This document shows positions 36,809 through 46,353 of a stretch of 64,000 nt of DNA, in pieces. Within the stretch, counting starts at the first letter, position 1. Every line of letters starts with the position of its first letter. The position numbers and the translations under genes were made by a program. The DNA comes from Aurantiochytrium sp. KH105 (taxonomy: Eukaryota > Sar > Bigyra > Thraustochytrida > Thraustochytriidae), in contig BGKB01000048.1 of NCBI GenBank assembly GCA_003116975.1, positions 341,001 to 405,000 on the forward strand, given 5' to 3'. Under the pieces are notes generated by a model. The model searched no databases, was not told the DNA's origin, and saw nothing but the letters and a program-made list of their open reading frames with translations.

Positions 36809-39152
36809 CCCGCCGCACCGGCACCTCACAATATTACACCCGACCCCGAGACATTTGTATATTACAGTAAAGTGTTTTGACCCTAGGTCTTGTGGACGAA
36901 ACAACAACGGCAGGTAGGGCAGATGGTGGCTGCGGGGCAGCTGTGGCCCCCAATCTCGAGCAGGCGCAGCCCACGCCAGAGCGCCGGTCACTCGGTTCCT
37001 CGATCGCCGCGCCGTGGCGCAGACGCCTCGGGTCGCCAACCGGCGCCGTCGCTGTGAGACCACGGTCACGGTGCAGCCGCTCCCGTTCCGCGCCTGTGAT
37101 GCAAGCTCGTGGCTTTCGCCGCCGCCGCCGCTGGTGCTGGCAACAGAGGCAGCTAGCGGCCTGCCGCAGGCACTATCATGATCATGATGGTCAGGGAGAG
37201 GAGAGATCTTTTTTGCGTTGCGCTGCAAGGAGCGAGCGACACGACGAACTGGAGGTGCAAGTGGCAGTGGGTTTAGGTGTAGTATGCAACAGTGCGAGGA
37301 AGGTATTTTGGTTTATGATAGCCAAGTGGCAAAGCTTCGTTGCCGATGCGATTGCTGATCCGAGTCGGTGGCAGTGGACGCAGACAGATCATATCCGTCT
37401 TGGAGAAAAACATTGTCAGCATGCGCGCATTGCAGTAGCAAGAGACGGGTATAGGCTAAATAAGGCGATGAAGCAAAGACTCGCGCTATGCTGGTGCTGT
37501 CGACAGCGTCAGCGTGCGGCTGCAGCTGACGCTGACAGTGCCGTGACTCCCTGCCTGCGCCGTGAAGATCCGTCTGAGGTTCATTCATCCAGACGGACGC
37601 GGCGAATATCTGCTGCAGCTGCCACTGCTGCGGACTGTGACTGACAGTGAGCTCAGGACCATGCCGGACGGCGCTCAGCCGTAGAATCATTGCCTTGTTC
37701 GCAAGACCTCTCTTGCTCATCAGTGGGCATGTCTTGCAAACTTCCTCGGAAATCGTGCTAGCCTTGGCTCGTCGCCCACGTAGGCTATGGTGAGGGTTAT
37801 TTGTCTTGCCCATAGCAGTCTGCGAGTCTTTTTTTGGCTTTTCGATCGTATACCCATAGCGCTTTGTCTTGATAGCTCTCACACCCCACGCGCCAATTAA
37901 CGCTCGATCAACCATTAGTTCTCGTGGTAGATCAGAAAGTCAGGCTGCGCCACCGCGACGTGTCCGACGTGCTCTGTCGTTTTCCAGTGGCGTCTGTTGT
38001 GCAACGAGTGGCATGCATCTCGCGAGCGATCTCACCTTGACGCACGTCGACGCGCCGTTTAGGTCATCCTCCCCGTGGCGTGCTATAGTGGTATAGAATT
38101 CCAACCATCACACACAATACCCTCGCCTGCCTACGCGGTCGACTGCGAGCAGAGGCCTCTGAGCTCGATCGATCGTTTAGTGACGTGTCAACGTCGTCGT
38201 GCGCATCGAGAGCATCGCGCCACGGACCACGAGCCGAAAGAGCCCGGAGACGCACGATAACACAACTGAGCTTTGGATTCTGCGCGTGGCAGAATCTTAC
38301 ACAAGCGCGCTGGTTCTCGCGCTTCACACCGAAAGTCCCGGCGCCGGACAAACATCCTGCACGTTTCGGGCAGCAAGTTTCTCCGTACGCCCCGCGGCCA
38401 AGCTGGACGGGCCTCCTACGACCCCCCATCTCTCCCTCCCTACACCCCCGCCGGAAGCCCCGATAACCCCGGAAACGGCGACACCACGCGCACGCTGGGC
38501 CAAGCAGCCTGGCTGACTGCCGTGACAGGCAGACAGACATACTACACGGAGGCAGGCAGACTCGCACGCGGCCCGAGCCGGGGCCGGAGCCCGCGCCCGC
38601 GCTCGCCGCCACGCCCAGGCCTCCCTCCCTCCGCGCCCTCGCTGCCCGCGCGCGCGCCCGCCGGCCTCGCTCTCGCGGCGGCGGCGGCGGAAGCGCAGAG
38701 TTTCATCTTGAGGGATCTCAACTTCGCGAGCAACCTCGACATCGTCTTCGGCGTGGTCTCCGTCGCCTTCGAGCACGGCGGCGGAGGCGGGCGGCGGAGG
38801 CTTCGGCGTCGCCGCGCCCGGGCGCCCTCGTCGCTCCCCGGCCGCGAGGGGACCGCGGTCAGCCGGCGCGTGCAAAGCTCGCCGAGTCCCGGGACCTGGC
38901 CTGATTCCCAGCCCGCGTACCGCGGCGCAGGGCGCGCTACGGAGCGCGCAGCGATCGACTGCGGCCGCGCCGGGCGGACATCGCTCGCTCGCCGGCTGGT
39001 GAGAGCTTTGCCGCGCAGCATCGACCGAACCGGCACCAAAAGAAACAGCAGCAGCAGCAGCAGCAGTGGCGGCGGCGGCAGCAGCAGCAGAAATGCCCTT
39101 GCGGTGGCCTGCTGCAGGCAGACTCGCAGCTGGCCGCCGCGACCATACAAAG

Positions 39153-39935
39153 ATGGCGGCCTGCGAGGACGACGCTACCGACGCTGTTGCGGTCGCCGAA
39201 GGCCGCTCGCGCGAACGCGTGCGAAGCCTTCGCGGCGTGTGGCAAATGTACTCGGTCGCCAGCGAACGCCATGACGCAACCCCCATCGTCGCCAAAGACT
39301 CGCCACACGAACTCCTCTCCGCCAGCGTCCAGGACATTCGGTTTGATCAAGACAGACTGGTCTTTGCATCCCAAGACGGCACCCAAAAGATCGAAGTTCA
39401 GGTCCCTTCCGAGGTCAGTCGCCACCAAAGCAGATCTGCCAGTTCCGCGAGCATCACGTGCAATCTTTCGGCCCTGGACAACGGGACCGAAGCGCCCGTA
39501 CGCTTCGAGTACGAGACGCCGCGAGGCCGTGTCATCGATGAGCGCAGAGTTTTCCGCAACGGCACACGACTCGAACAAAAGCTGTCCATCGTCGCCAAAA
39601 CAGACCCCTCGTGTCAAGGCACAGAGACCACGGCGGAAGCAGTCCTCGAGAAACGATACTTTAAGCGCAAGTCCGGGACGAATGTTGCGCGCGCGGTTCT
39701 TCCCAGCCAACAAAAGCTCCGTCTCCTTGGGTATCTGCTCCTCTCGCAAATTCCGCTCATGCTTGTGGTGCCTTCGCGCGTATGGGGCTCCTTTCTCTGC
39801 GCCTTTCACACAGTTGCGCTCTTCCTTGTCGTTTTTTGGTCCCCTGTCTCTCATGTCAAGGGAGCCCTCGTGACAAGCGCCGCCACGTCTGCCAAGCCAG
39901 AGTCGACCACCATTGCGACTTCTAAAACCTCATCT

Positions 39936-39968
<33 letters not shown>

Positions 39969-40925
39969 ATGGCATCGTCATCTGACTCAATGCCGTCCAC
40001 GCTCGTAAACCATGATAAATCGTTGATGTCGTCTGACGGCGCCAAGGAGTCCCCGAAATCGCACGTGCGATCCAGGTCTCTCATCTCAACAACGAGCTCT
40101 ATTTCTAGCGCGAGCTCAGCACCGATCCTTGTGTCGGCCGTAGGCGGCCGCGTTCGGCAACCGCGGCTCCAGGCTTCAGAGAGCGCACGAGCGCGCACTG
40201 CAGCTGCGGCCATTGCTGCCGCCGCAGCCGCTCCCGGCTCCTCCTCAGATACTGCCCTCTTGGCGTCGCGTCCCGAAGTTGCAGCGCGCTTCAAAGCCCA
40301 TGGCGTCGCAAACGTTGTCGTGAGCATTTCGCAGCTGCGCAGGCGGAAACGGTCGCTCTCTTCATACTGCGAATTTGAACTATTGGTTCGCAGACTCGGA
40401 TCTCCGAGCAACAATGGAAATATCCCTTTCAGCGACACGCAGGGCGACGGCTCGCAGCGAACGCAATGGACGGTCTGGCACAAGTACTCTTCGATTTTGG
40501 ATTTTCACAACCTTCTCGGAGACCTTTTGGAGAATGAAAATACGCGCCACTCCATTTTTACGCGCATTGTGCCCCCAATACCGCAGCAGAGTGGTGCAAG
40601 TTTACTAAGTGTGACGCGTTCTCGTCGCAAGCAAGAAGATCTGTTACAGCGTCGCATGGCTGGTCTCGACGAGTTTCTCGTCCGCGTTCTTGGCCCAGAG
40701 GCGGATCCTGATGTTCGCTTTAAGGCCCTTGCGGATGTTCGCGTGCAGCGCTTTCTTGGCCTCTCTCCATCCGTCTCTGACAGCGAGTCTTTGGCTCGTA
40801 CCGAGTCGCAGCGGCTTTTCCGTCGCAAACCAAGTATCGTGGCTGAAAATACGCAAGCCCAAGCTCAATCTATCTCGGCACGTACGAGTTTACAGAAAAA
40901 AGGAAAACTTGCGGCCAAACGCTAA
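39153..40925 (+). CDS. PX-domain membrane protein
   Basis: A 590-residue protein with a C-terminal Phox-homology domain, a phosphoinositide-binding fold used for endosomal or other membrane targeting. The PX region (about residues 385-537) reads VVVSISQLRRRKR, WTVWHKYSSILDFHNLLGDL, then VPPIPQQ and RRMAGLDEFLVRVL before VQRFLGL, matching the family from its first strand to its last helix. About residues 189-229 hold two closely spaced hydrophobic helices (LLGYLLLSQIPLMLVV and FLCAFHTVALFLVVFW). The N-terminal 150 residues have alternating strands starting LRGVWQMYSV and might be a beta-barrel; that is a guess. A Ser run from a CGT repeat (near 39943) lies in the linker. I chose ATG 39153 (AAAGATGGCGG); 39093 is an in-frame alternative. 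Confidence 0.85.
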
Positions 40926-41208
40926 ACCAAGGCATTTCAATGGATTATGTTGCACTCGCCACGACAAAAGAAAGAAAAGGGACCGTGTGACCTAGGTTTG
41001 GTCTTTATCTTTTCTTTTTACACATGAAAATGGGTTGACGACGGCATCGAGGAGAATATCTCATACTCGCATTGTTAGTCGTCCCCAAGTTTGGAATGTT
41101 GTCTCAAATGGAAGTTAACTACCTAATTTTTTGCTCTGTATACCTTTTCTGTTCTTGTTGTTTCTTACTCTTTCCCGAATTCTATCTGGGGCGATCAAGT
41201 CCATGCTC

Positions 41209-43242
41209 CTAGCTGGAGCGAGGCGGGGCGCGGCTCTGCGCAAGTCCTGTTCGCAGAGCCTCGTTGAGCGTTTCGAGCTCGGCGATGCGATCCATGGCAT
41301 CCTCGAGCGTCTCCACAGGAAACGAGCTACCCCCTGCCAGCCCGCGTACTTTACGTTCAGCAGCGCGCTCCACGCTGCGATCATCCTTTTGAGCAAGCTT
41401 CTTTTGCAGCACCGTTGCCTTTTGATGCAAAACTTTGGCGATTTCTTCCATCTTTTGGTAGTCGGCACGCAACTTGTCGTTTGCTTCTTGTTGCTCACGA
41501 ATGGACTCAAGATTCTCTTGCCGCTCTGCCGTGAGTCGCAGCACCTGGCGCTGCAACGCAACCGTCTGTCCCTTGAGATCGAGATTGCCCTTGTCTAGCT
41601 CTTCTAACTCTGACTCCAATTCCTCTTGTTCTTCTTCGCGCTCCCTTTCCATGTCGGCAATGCGGTTTTGTGCGCGCTCAAGCTCGCTGGTGAGCTGCGA
41701 TATGATGTCCACATACTTGGCAGCGAGATGAGCGTCGCCCGAGCCTCGTCCTGGCTGATGACTAGGTGTCGCGCTATCCTGCATGTCTCCTACGTGATCT
41801 TCCTCGTCCTTGTCCTCCTCGTCCTCACTCTCTTCCTCATCACCGTCATCCTCCTCTTCTTCTTCTTCGTCTTCGACTTCTTCCTCATCATCGCCGCTAG
41901 CAGATCGATCGAAGTGAGCGTTGTCTCCCGCGGCGTGCCTTTGCGTTTGCTCTTCATTCTCTGGCGCGTCCTCTCCAAAACCTTGTTCTCGAGGAACGTG
42001 TGCAGGATTAGCATGATTGGTGAAGTCCTTTTCCTTTTCTTCGAAAGGGCGCTCTGGCATGTCACTTTGGCCGTGAGACGCCTCAAAGGACCCTCCACGA
42101 GATGGCATGCCTGTCCCTGAGCTTTCGTTGTCAGGGTTTGGGTCATTGGCAGGGGCGCGCGAGCGATGTTGCTCGTGATAAGGCGGCGGTAAGACGTCCT
42201 CGCTCGGACGCCGCGCCGCTCGTGGTTGTGTAGAGCCATGCGTATTGCGAGAAGTTGTCCTGGTGGAAGACGAAGACCCATTCGGAACAGAGGCCTTGCT
42301 TGAGGCGTTCGTCGGCTTGTCCTCGTCGCCATACTGAAAGTACCGCGCTGTGTAGTCTGCGGTCCGTGGCGCGCGGAGGTGCGACTCCCACTCTTTGTTG
42401 GCTGCATTTTGCGCGGCATCCATCGTGCGATCTCCATATTGGCCATCTTGGGCATACTGCTCTTGATTCTGCCCGTGGTGTGGTGGCATGTTCTGCTGCT
42501 GCTGCTGCTGCTGCGACTGCTGCTGCGGCGGACCAAGCTCTGTAAAATAGGTGTGAGGAGGCCGCTTCATCCCGCGTGGAACAATGTTGGCCTTGTACTT
42601 GCTCAGCAGCTTGTTCTCGTTCTTTGATGGTTTCGCGGGGCGGAGAAAATCTTCGGCGCGGGTCCGGCGCGAAGACTGGCCGGCCGCAAAAGTCGGCCGC
42701 GAGTCTGCCGTTCCGGGTGGGGCATTGTCCACCGGTCCACTGGACCAATCGTCAAAGTCCTCGCCGAGAAGAAGCGCTCGATAATGTTGAGTGATGGCAC
42801 GTCGACCCGGAAGCCTACTACTCTGGTCGGTCTCAAGTCCAAGTCCGCCCTCGGCGTCTTCGTCCTCGCCGCGCCCAAAACCAAGAGAAGAGCTTCCCGT
42901 GACGCTTCCAGGACCGACACCAGCTCTCTGTCCTGCTCCACCGCTGCGAGTTGAGATGCTCGGCTTGTACGGCGATTTGAGCAAAAGTGATCCGGGCGGC
43001 AGCTCAAAGTCCGAGGTTTCCTGGCGTTGATCTCTGCGAGCATTGTACATGGACGCTCGTCCCTGATCGAGGTTGCGAATTCGCCCCACCTCGCTGGTGT
43101 CCCAGCCTTCAGGCTTGCCCAGCACGCGCTTCGTGTGCCTGTTGAGCAAATTTACAGGGACGGTCTTCACCTTGCCGACTCCCAGGGGATCGCCGGCGGC
43201 GCGTCCAAGCTGAAAGGTTCCGGGGCCGCGTCGTTCGCCCAT
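41209..43242 (-). CDS. Coiled-coil protein with disordered and acidic regions, unknown function
   Basis: A 677-residue protein I cannot assign. The first 60 residues (MGERRGPGTFQLGRAAGDP and NLLNRHTKRVLGKPEGWDT) look conserved in style. Residues 60-490 are mostly low complexity, with a Gln-rich run near residue 240 and a long Asp/Glu tract (EEEVEDEEEEEEDDGDEEE) near 455-500. From about 515 to the end it is a heptad-rich coiled coil (LTSELERAQNRIADMEREREE onward). I used the ATG at 43242; the frame is open a little further but only with a TTG. It is tail-to-tail with the PX-domain gene, 283 bases apart. A cytoskeletal or centrosomal scaffold role would fit but is inference. Confidence 0.8.
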   Translation of the reverse strand: MGERRGPGTFQLGRAAGDPLGVGKVKTVPVNLLNRHTKRVLGKPEGWDTSEVGRIRNLDQGRASMYNARRDQRQETSDFELPPGSLLLKSPYKPSISTRSGGAGQRAGVGPGSVTGSSSLGFGRGEDEDAEGGLGLETDQSSRLPGRRAITQHYRALLLGEDFDDWSSGPVDNAPPGTADSRPTFAAGQSSRRTRAEDFLRPAKPSKNENKLLSKYKANIVPRGMKRPPHTYFTELGPPQQQSQQQQQQQNMPPHHGQNQEQYAQDGQYGDRTMDAAQNAANKEWESHLRAPRTADYTARYFQYGDEDKPTNASSKASVPNGSSSSTRTTSRNTHGSTQPRAARRPSEDVLPPPYHEQHRSRAPANDPNPDNESSGTGMPSRGGSFEASHGQSDMPERPFEEKEKDFTNHANPAHVPREQGFGEDAPENEEQTQRHAAGDNAHFDRSASGDDEEEVEDEEEEEEDDGDEEESEDEEDKDEEDHVGDMQDSATPSHQPGRGSGDAHLAAKYVDIISQLTSELERAQNRIADMEREREEEQEELESELEELDKGNLDLKGQTVALQRQVLRLTAERQENLESIREQQEANDKLRADYQKMEEIAKVLHQKATVLQKKLAQKDDRSVERAAERKVRGLAGGSSFPVETLEDAMDRIAELETLNEALRTGLAQSRAPPRSS

Positions 43243-45169
43243 GGTGTTGCTTTGTTGTTCGCTTTCGGTCAATCTGTTTTAGATTTTCTCTCGAGGCGAA
43301 GGGCAGCAGAGCGGACGCGACGCGACGCCAGTCGGTCTTGGCACACGCACGCTCGCTCTCTCTCGCGGCTCGCTTTCCGTCGTGCAGAGACACTGCAGAC
43401 GCACGCCTCGCAAGGCCTCGCCACAGTCTGCTCCGCCCCAACCTGCCGCACCCCGCGACGTCGCCCTGCGCCTCCGCCTTCGCCTCGCGGTCGCGTGCAG
43501 CTGCTGCACGCGCGTCTCGCGCTCGCGTCTCGTGCGCCTGCTTGCGCGCAGAGAAATCAAATCGCGAGCCTCGGCCGCCTTGAAAGCACGCGCGCTCGCG
43601 CGCACGCACCCACGCGCGCACGGCAGCCGGCCCCGCCCCGCGTCGGCCGCGGCCCGCGCGCCTCGTCGAGTCGCCTCGCGCGGCTGCGCGTCGCGGCTGC
43701 GCTCGACGCCGCGCCGGATGGGTTTGCGGTCTCGTCTTGTGCGGCTGCGTCGCTGCGGCGGCGCTGCTTGCCTGTGCTGTATGTAGTGTTGAGGTTAGTG
43801 TTTAAGTTAGAGATGCACAACAAGCAGGAGCTCAGCGCGAGCAGCAGCTGCACGCACCTCGCAATCGCGCACAATGCGCGACGCCGAGGGGGAAGAGAAC
43901 GCGGGGAGAGAGAAACACAGCGAGAGGGGGACGATGACTGCCTGCCTGACTGTGCACGGAATGGAGGCTCGGCGGAGAGGGGAATGAAACGCCAGCTGAT
44001 AGAGGCCTATCCGGGCGGCTTAGGCCTGATCGCCGACGGACCTCGCGGGGAAGAAATGTGCGAGGGCGACGCGGTGACGATGGGGCAGAGAGCATTGGGG
44101 GCGTGCGAGAGGAGAGGAGCGGGGATGCTTTTTATGGTGCTGTGGCTGGCTTCGTGGCAGGCTTCGTGGCGGGAAAAAGGGAAGAGTGAGGAAGTGGAAA
44201 AGGGGAGATGGTTTTCTGGCCAGGAACCAGAAAACGTGCCGGCCGCGGTCTTGGTTGAAGTGCGATGTGATCGAGATGGGGTCGTACTTGGATCTTGTGG
44301 TCGAATAAAAGCTATCGATTGACCGGGCTGGCCGGCCGGCCAGCCGGTCGGTCGGTCGGTCGGTCGGTCGGTCAACTTTGGCACACTGCTATCGTGTTCC
44401 CAAAGATGCCCGCCCACGAGGAGGTAAGACAATGTCCCCTTGCTTGGACCGTGCTTCCCAAAGACCTGACAAGACGCACTGGATTCGGTCCCCCGACACG
44501 TATTCGTTCGTTTGCTGGGAAATCGATGGACCTGGAAAGAAGACTCTTGTCATAAGCAGGCAGCGGACAGTGGCGAGCGATGCAGGCCAGGCCAAAGAGT
44601 CCCAGAAAATCGCTCGCTAGGTCCGAACGAAAGCGACAATCCTGCCTTTCCCAGGCTACAACCTGAACCCTCATCCCCCTCTTTCACGTTTCGTGGCGCA
44701 CAGAGATGAGCCGCAAAATCAGCAGCGGCAGCCTTCAAGCAGCCCAGGTAAGATCGCCGTTGGCGACGTCGAGTTTTCCGCTCCGTGGAGCCGCATCTTC
44801 GCCTGCGCGCGGACCTGCGTGACCAGCGCAAAGAAAAGGAAAGCAAGGTGTACACAGCAGGGATACGAGCCGGCCGCGCGTCCCAGGTGGAGCGCTCAAT
44901 CGTCTCTACCGTCAGCGCAAGGAGCGCAAAGAGCGATGAAGATCGTCGCCGCGAGGTTCGCCTTCTGGTGAGAAAAGAGACGCATGCCTATAGGCCGCCG
45001 GCGGCCGAGAAACTCGAACATTCATTAAATCCTCGAACTTCAAGAACGAGGATATTCTGCGGCTCTTCGGGCCAGTGTTTTTTCGCAGCATGGCCGAGCT
45101 TGCAAAAGCTGCTTCACTGCACGAGGACCCTTGCGCGCCGAGGAGAGCTGCCCTTCCTTCGCCTGCGCG
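43243..45169. other. Intergenic between divergent genes, no gene called
   Basis: Nearly 2 kb upstream of both the coiled-coil gene and bL34m. The 43.3-43.8 kb part is extremely GC-rich and gives long chance frames on both strands. A short ATG frame at 44706 (MSRKISSGSLQAAQ) ends in CAG followed by GTAAGA, a good 5' splice site, so a small first exon is conceivable, but I could not join it to anything. A GGTC repeat and the palindrome GGCCGGCCGGCC lie at 44331-44373. Confidence 0.4.
44346..44373 (+). repeat. (GGTC)7 microsatellite
   Basis: Seven GGTC units, preceded by a GC palindrome built of GGCC and CCGG. Confidence 0.9.
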
Positions 45170-45697
45170 ATGCTTCGTCTTGGTGCCCGCCTCGCGCGCC
45201 AGGCCGCGCGGCCGCTGGCCCCTGCGCCGCAGCAGACGCAGCAGCAGCTGGTGGGAGCCGCGCCGCGCGGCATGATGGCGCTGCAGACGCCGCTCGTGGC
45301 GACGCCGACGGCGCGCTCGCTCTCGGGCTCCGCCGCCGCTGCTGCCCTGCGGCCGGCCGCGACGCCCGCCGCCGCCGCCGCCGCTCACGACGTGGCGCCC
45401 GCGCTGGCGCTCGTCGCCCGCGCGCTGCTCGAGCAGCAGGCGGCGGCCACGGCGACCCAGACGCCGTGGACGTCCACGCTGCTGCACACGGTGCCCGCGG
45501 AGCAGCTGGCGCCCGTGGAGGACGCCACCGCGGAGGGCGCGCGGGCGTTCATCTTTGAGATGATCAAGCGCCAGTACCAGCCCAGTGTGCTCAAGCGCAA
45601 GCGGAAACACGGCTTTCGCAGCCGCCTCGTCAACAAGAATGGTCGCCGCACGCTCCTCCGCAGGAAGCTCAAGGGTCGGGCACGCCTGTCGGCATAA
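45170..45697 (+). CDS. MRPL34: Mitochondrial ribosomal protein bL34m
   Basis: The C-terminal 43 residues (about 133-175) are a textbook L34: [20 protein letters not shown], then [21 protein letters not shown] in the same order as bacterial L34. It binds 23S-type rRNA in the mitochondrial large subunit. The preceding 130 residues are an Ala/Arg/Pro/Gln-rich leader beginning [20 protein letters not shown], an amphipathic basic presequence that supports the ATG at 45170 and a mitochondrial rather than plastid destination. The leader is longer than the mature domain, which is not unusual for small organellar ribosomal proteins. The gene is intronless and diverges from the coiled-coil gene. Confidence 0.95.
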   Translation: MLRLGARLARQAARPLAPAPQQTQQQLVGAAPRGMMALQTPLVATPTARSLSGSAAAAALRPAATPAAAAAAHDVAPALALVARALLEQQAAATATQTPWTSTLLHTVPAEQLAPVEDATAEGARAFIFEMIKRQYQPSVLKRKRKHGFRSRLVNKNGRRTLLRRKLKGRARLSA

Positions 45698-46353
45698 GTG
45701 TCAGAGATGGAGATGAAGGCTTCGCCTTGGCTAGCCTGGATCGACTGACTGACTTACTGGCGGGCTGGCTGGTCGTCTGTCTGTCTGCCTGCCTGCCTGC
45801 TTGCCTGCCTGCCTGCCTGCCTGCATCATTTACCTTTATTTCCTTTTGCAAAAAGAGATTGCCTCCTGTTAGACAAACATCACTTGCCTCTCCTGTTGGG
45901 CAAACTAGGCCTATCGTTTGTCTACAGAATCATGCATGTGCACGAGTTAGATTTCTACGAAAACACAAACAAACAAGAGTTTGCCAGAGGTATAACCAAG
46001 TAATGAGGAGAAAGCAAATGAATATTTTCGCTTGCATTTGCTTGAGAATGTGCGATGCTTCAGCTCAAACTTGTCAGCAGAGCGCCTTTCGCTACGACCT
46101 GTCACTCATTCACAAGTCAAGAGAATGCTCACTCACAATTACAATTTGTTAGCTTTTGTTGTTGTTGATGTTGATGTTGTTGTTGTCCAAAGGCGACACA
46201 GCGCCAATCTATAGAGTGTATTGCACCAGCTCGGACCTTGCGCGTCCTGGCCAAAAATTGGACGAGCGTGGAGTGGCGTGAAAGTTTGAGCTCGACAGAT
46301 TTCTTCCCGTGTTGTCTTTCGTTCTCTTTCCTTTTGAAAACTCTTGAAAATGT
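45698..46353. other. Convergent 3' flanks
   Basis: About 650 nt between the 3' ends of bL34m and the AIR9-like/PDZ-like gene. It holds a CTGC microsatellite and a GTTGTTGATGTTG repeat near 46157-46182, and is AT-richer in the middle. No gene seen. Confidence 0.45.
45777..45824 (+). repeat. (CTGC)n microsatellite
   Basis: About twelve CTGC units with CTGT and TTGC variants. Confidence 0.9.

Larger units (their letters stand above)
33034..39152. other. 6-kb gene-poor region rich in microsatellites
   Basis: No open frame here gives a believable protein. Overlapping antiparallel frames at 33014-34528 (+) and 33040-34458 (-), and again at 38273-39274 (+) and 38324-39337 (-), translate to Arg/Ala/Ser/Cys-rich simple sequence, as expected of very GC-rich DNA. 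The left end should be the promoter of the 31678-33033 gene and the right end that of the PX-domain gene. Between them are many tetra- to hexanucleotide repeats, four exact copies of TTGAC(A/T)GTGAA, and a lower-GC patch at about 37.2-37.9 kb that could hide a noncoding RNA or a spliced gene. I cannot identify one. Confidence 0.45.

Noticed and set aside
36877-37915. 255-codon plus frame and 200-codon minus frame in the lower-GC patch
   Set aside because: Neither has an ATG-led, domain-like sequence I recognise and they overlap head-on; I keep only the note that this patch may hide a spliced gene or RNA.
38273-39337. 333-codon plus frame and 337-codon minus frame upstream of the PX-domain gene
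   Set aside because: Composition is GC-driven, with Ala/Arg/Ser runs only. The region fits a promoter and 5' UTR.
43027-44322. 431-codon plus frame
   Set aside because: Its first part is antisense to the coiled-coil gene and the rest is low-complexity Arg/Ala sequence.
44785-45610. Plus frame of 257 codons and minus frame of 232 codons overlapping bL34m
   Set aside because: Both are other frames of the GC-rich bL34m leader; bL34m itself is unmistakable.
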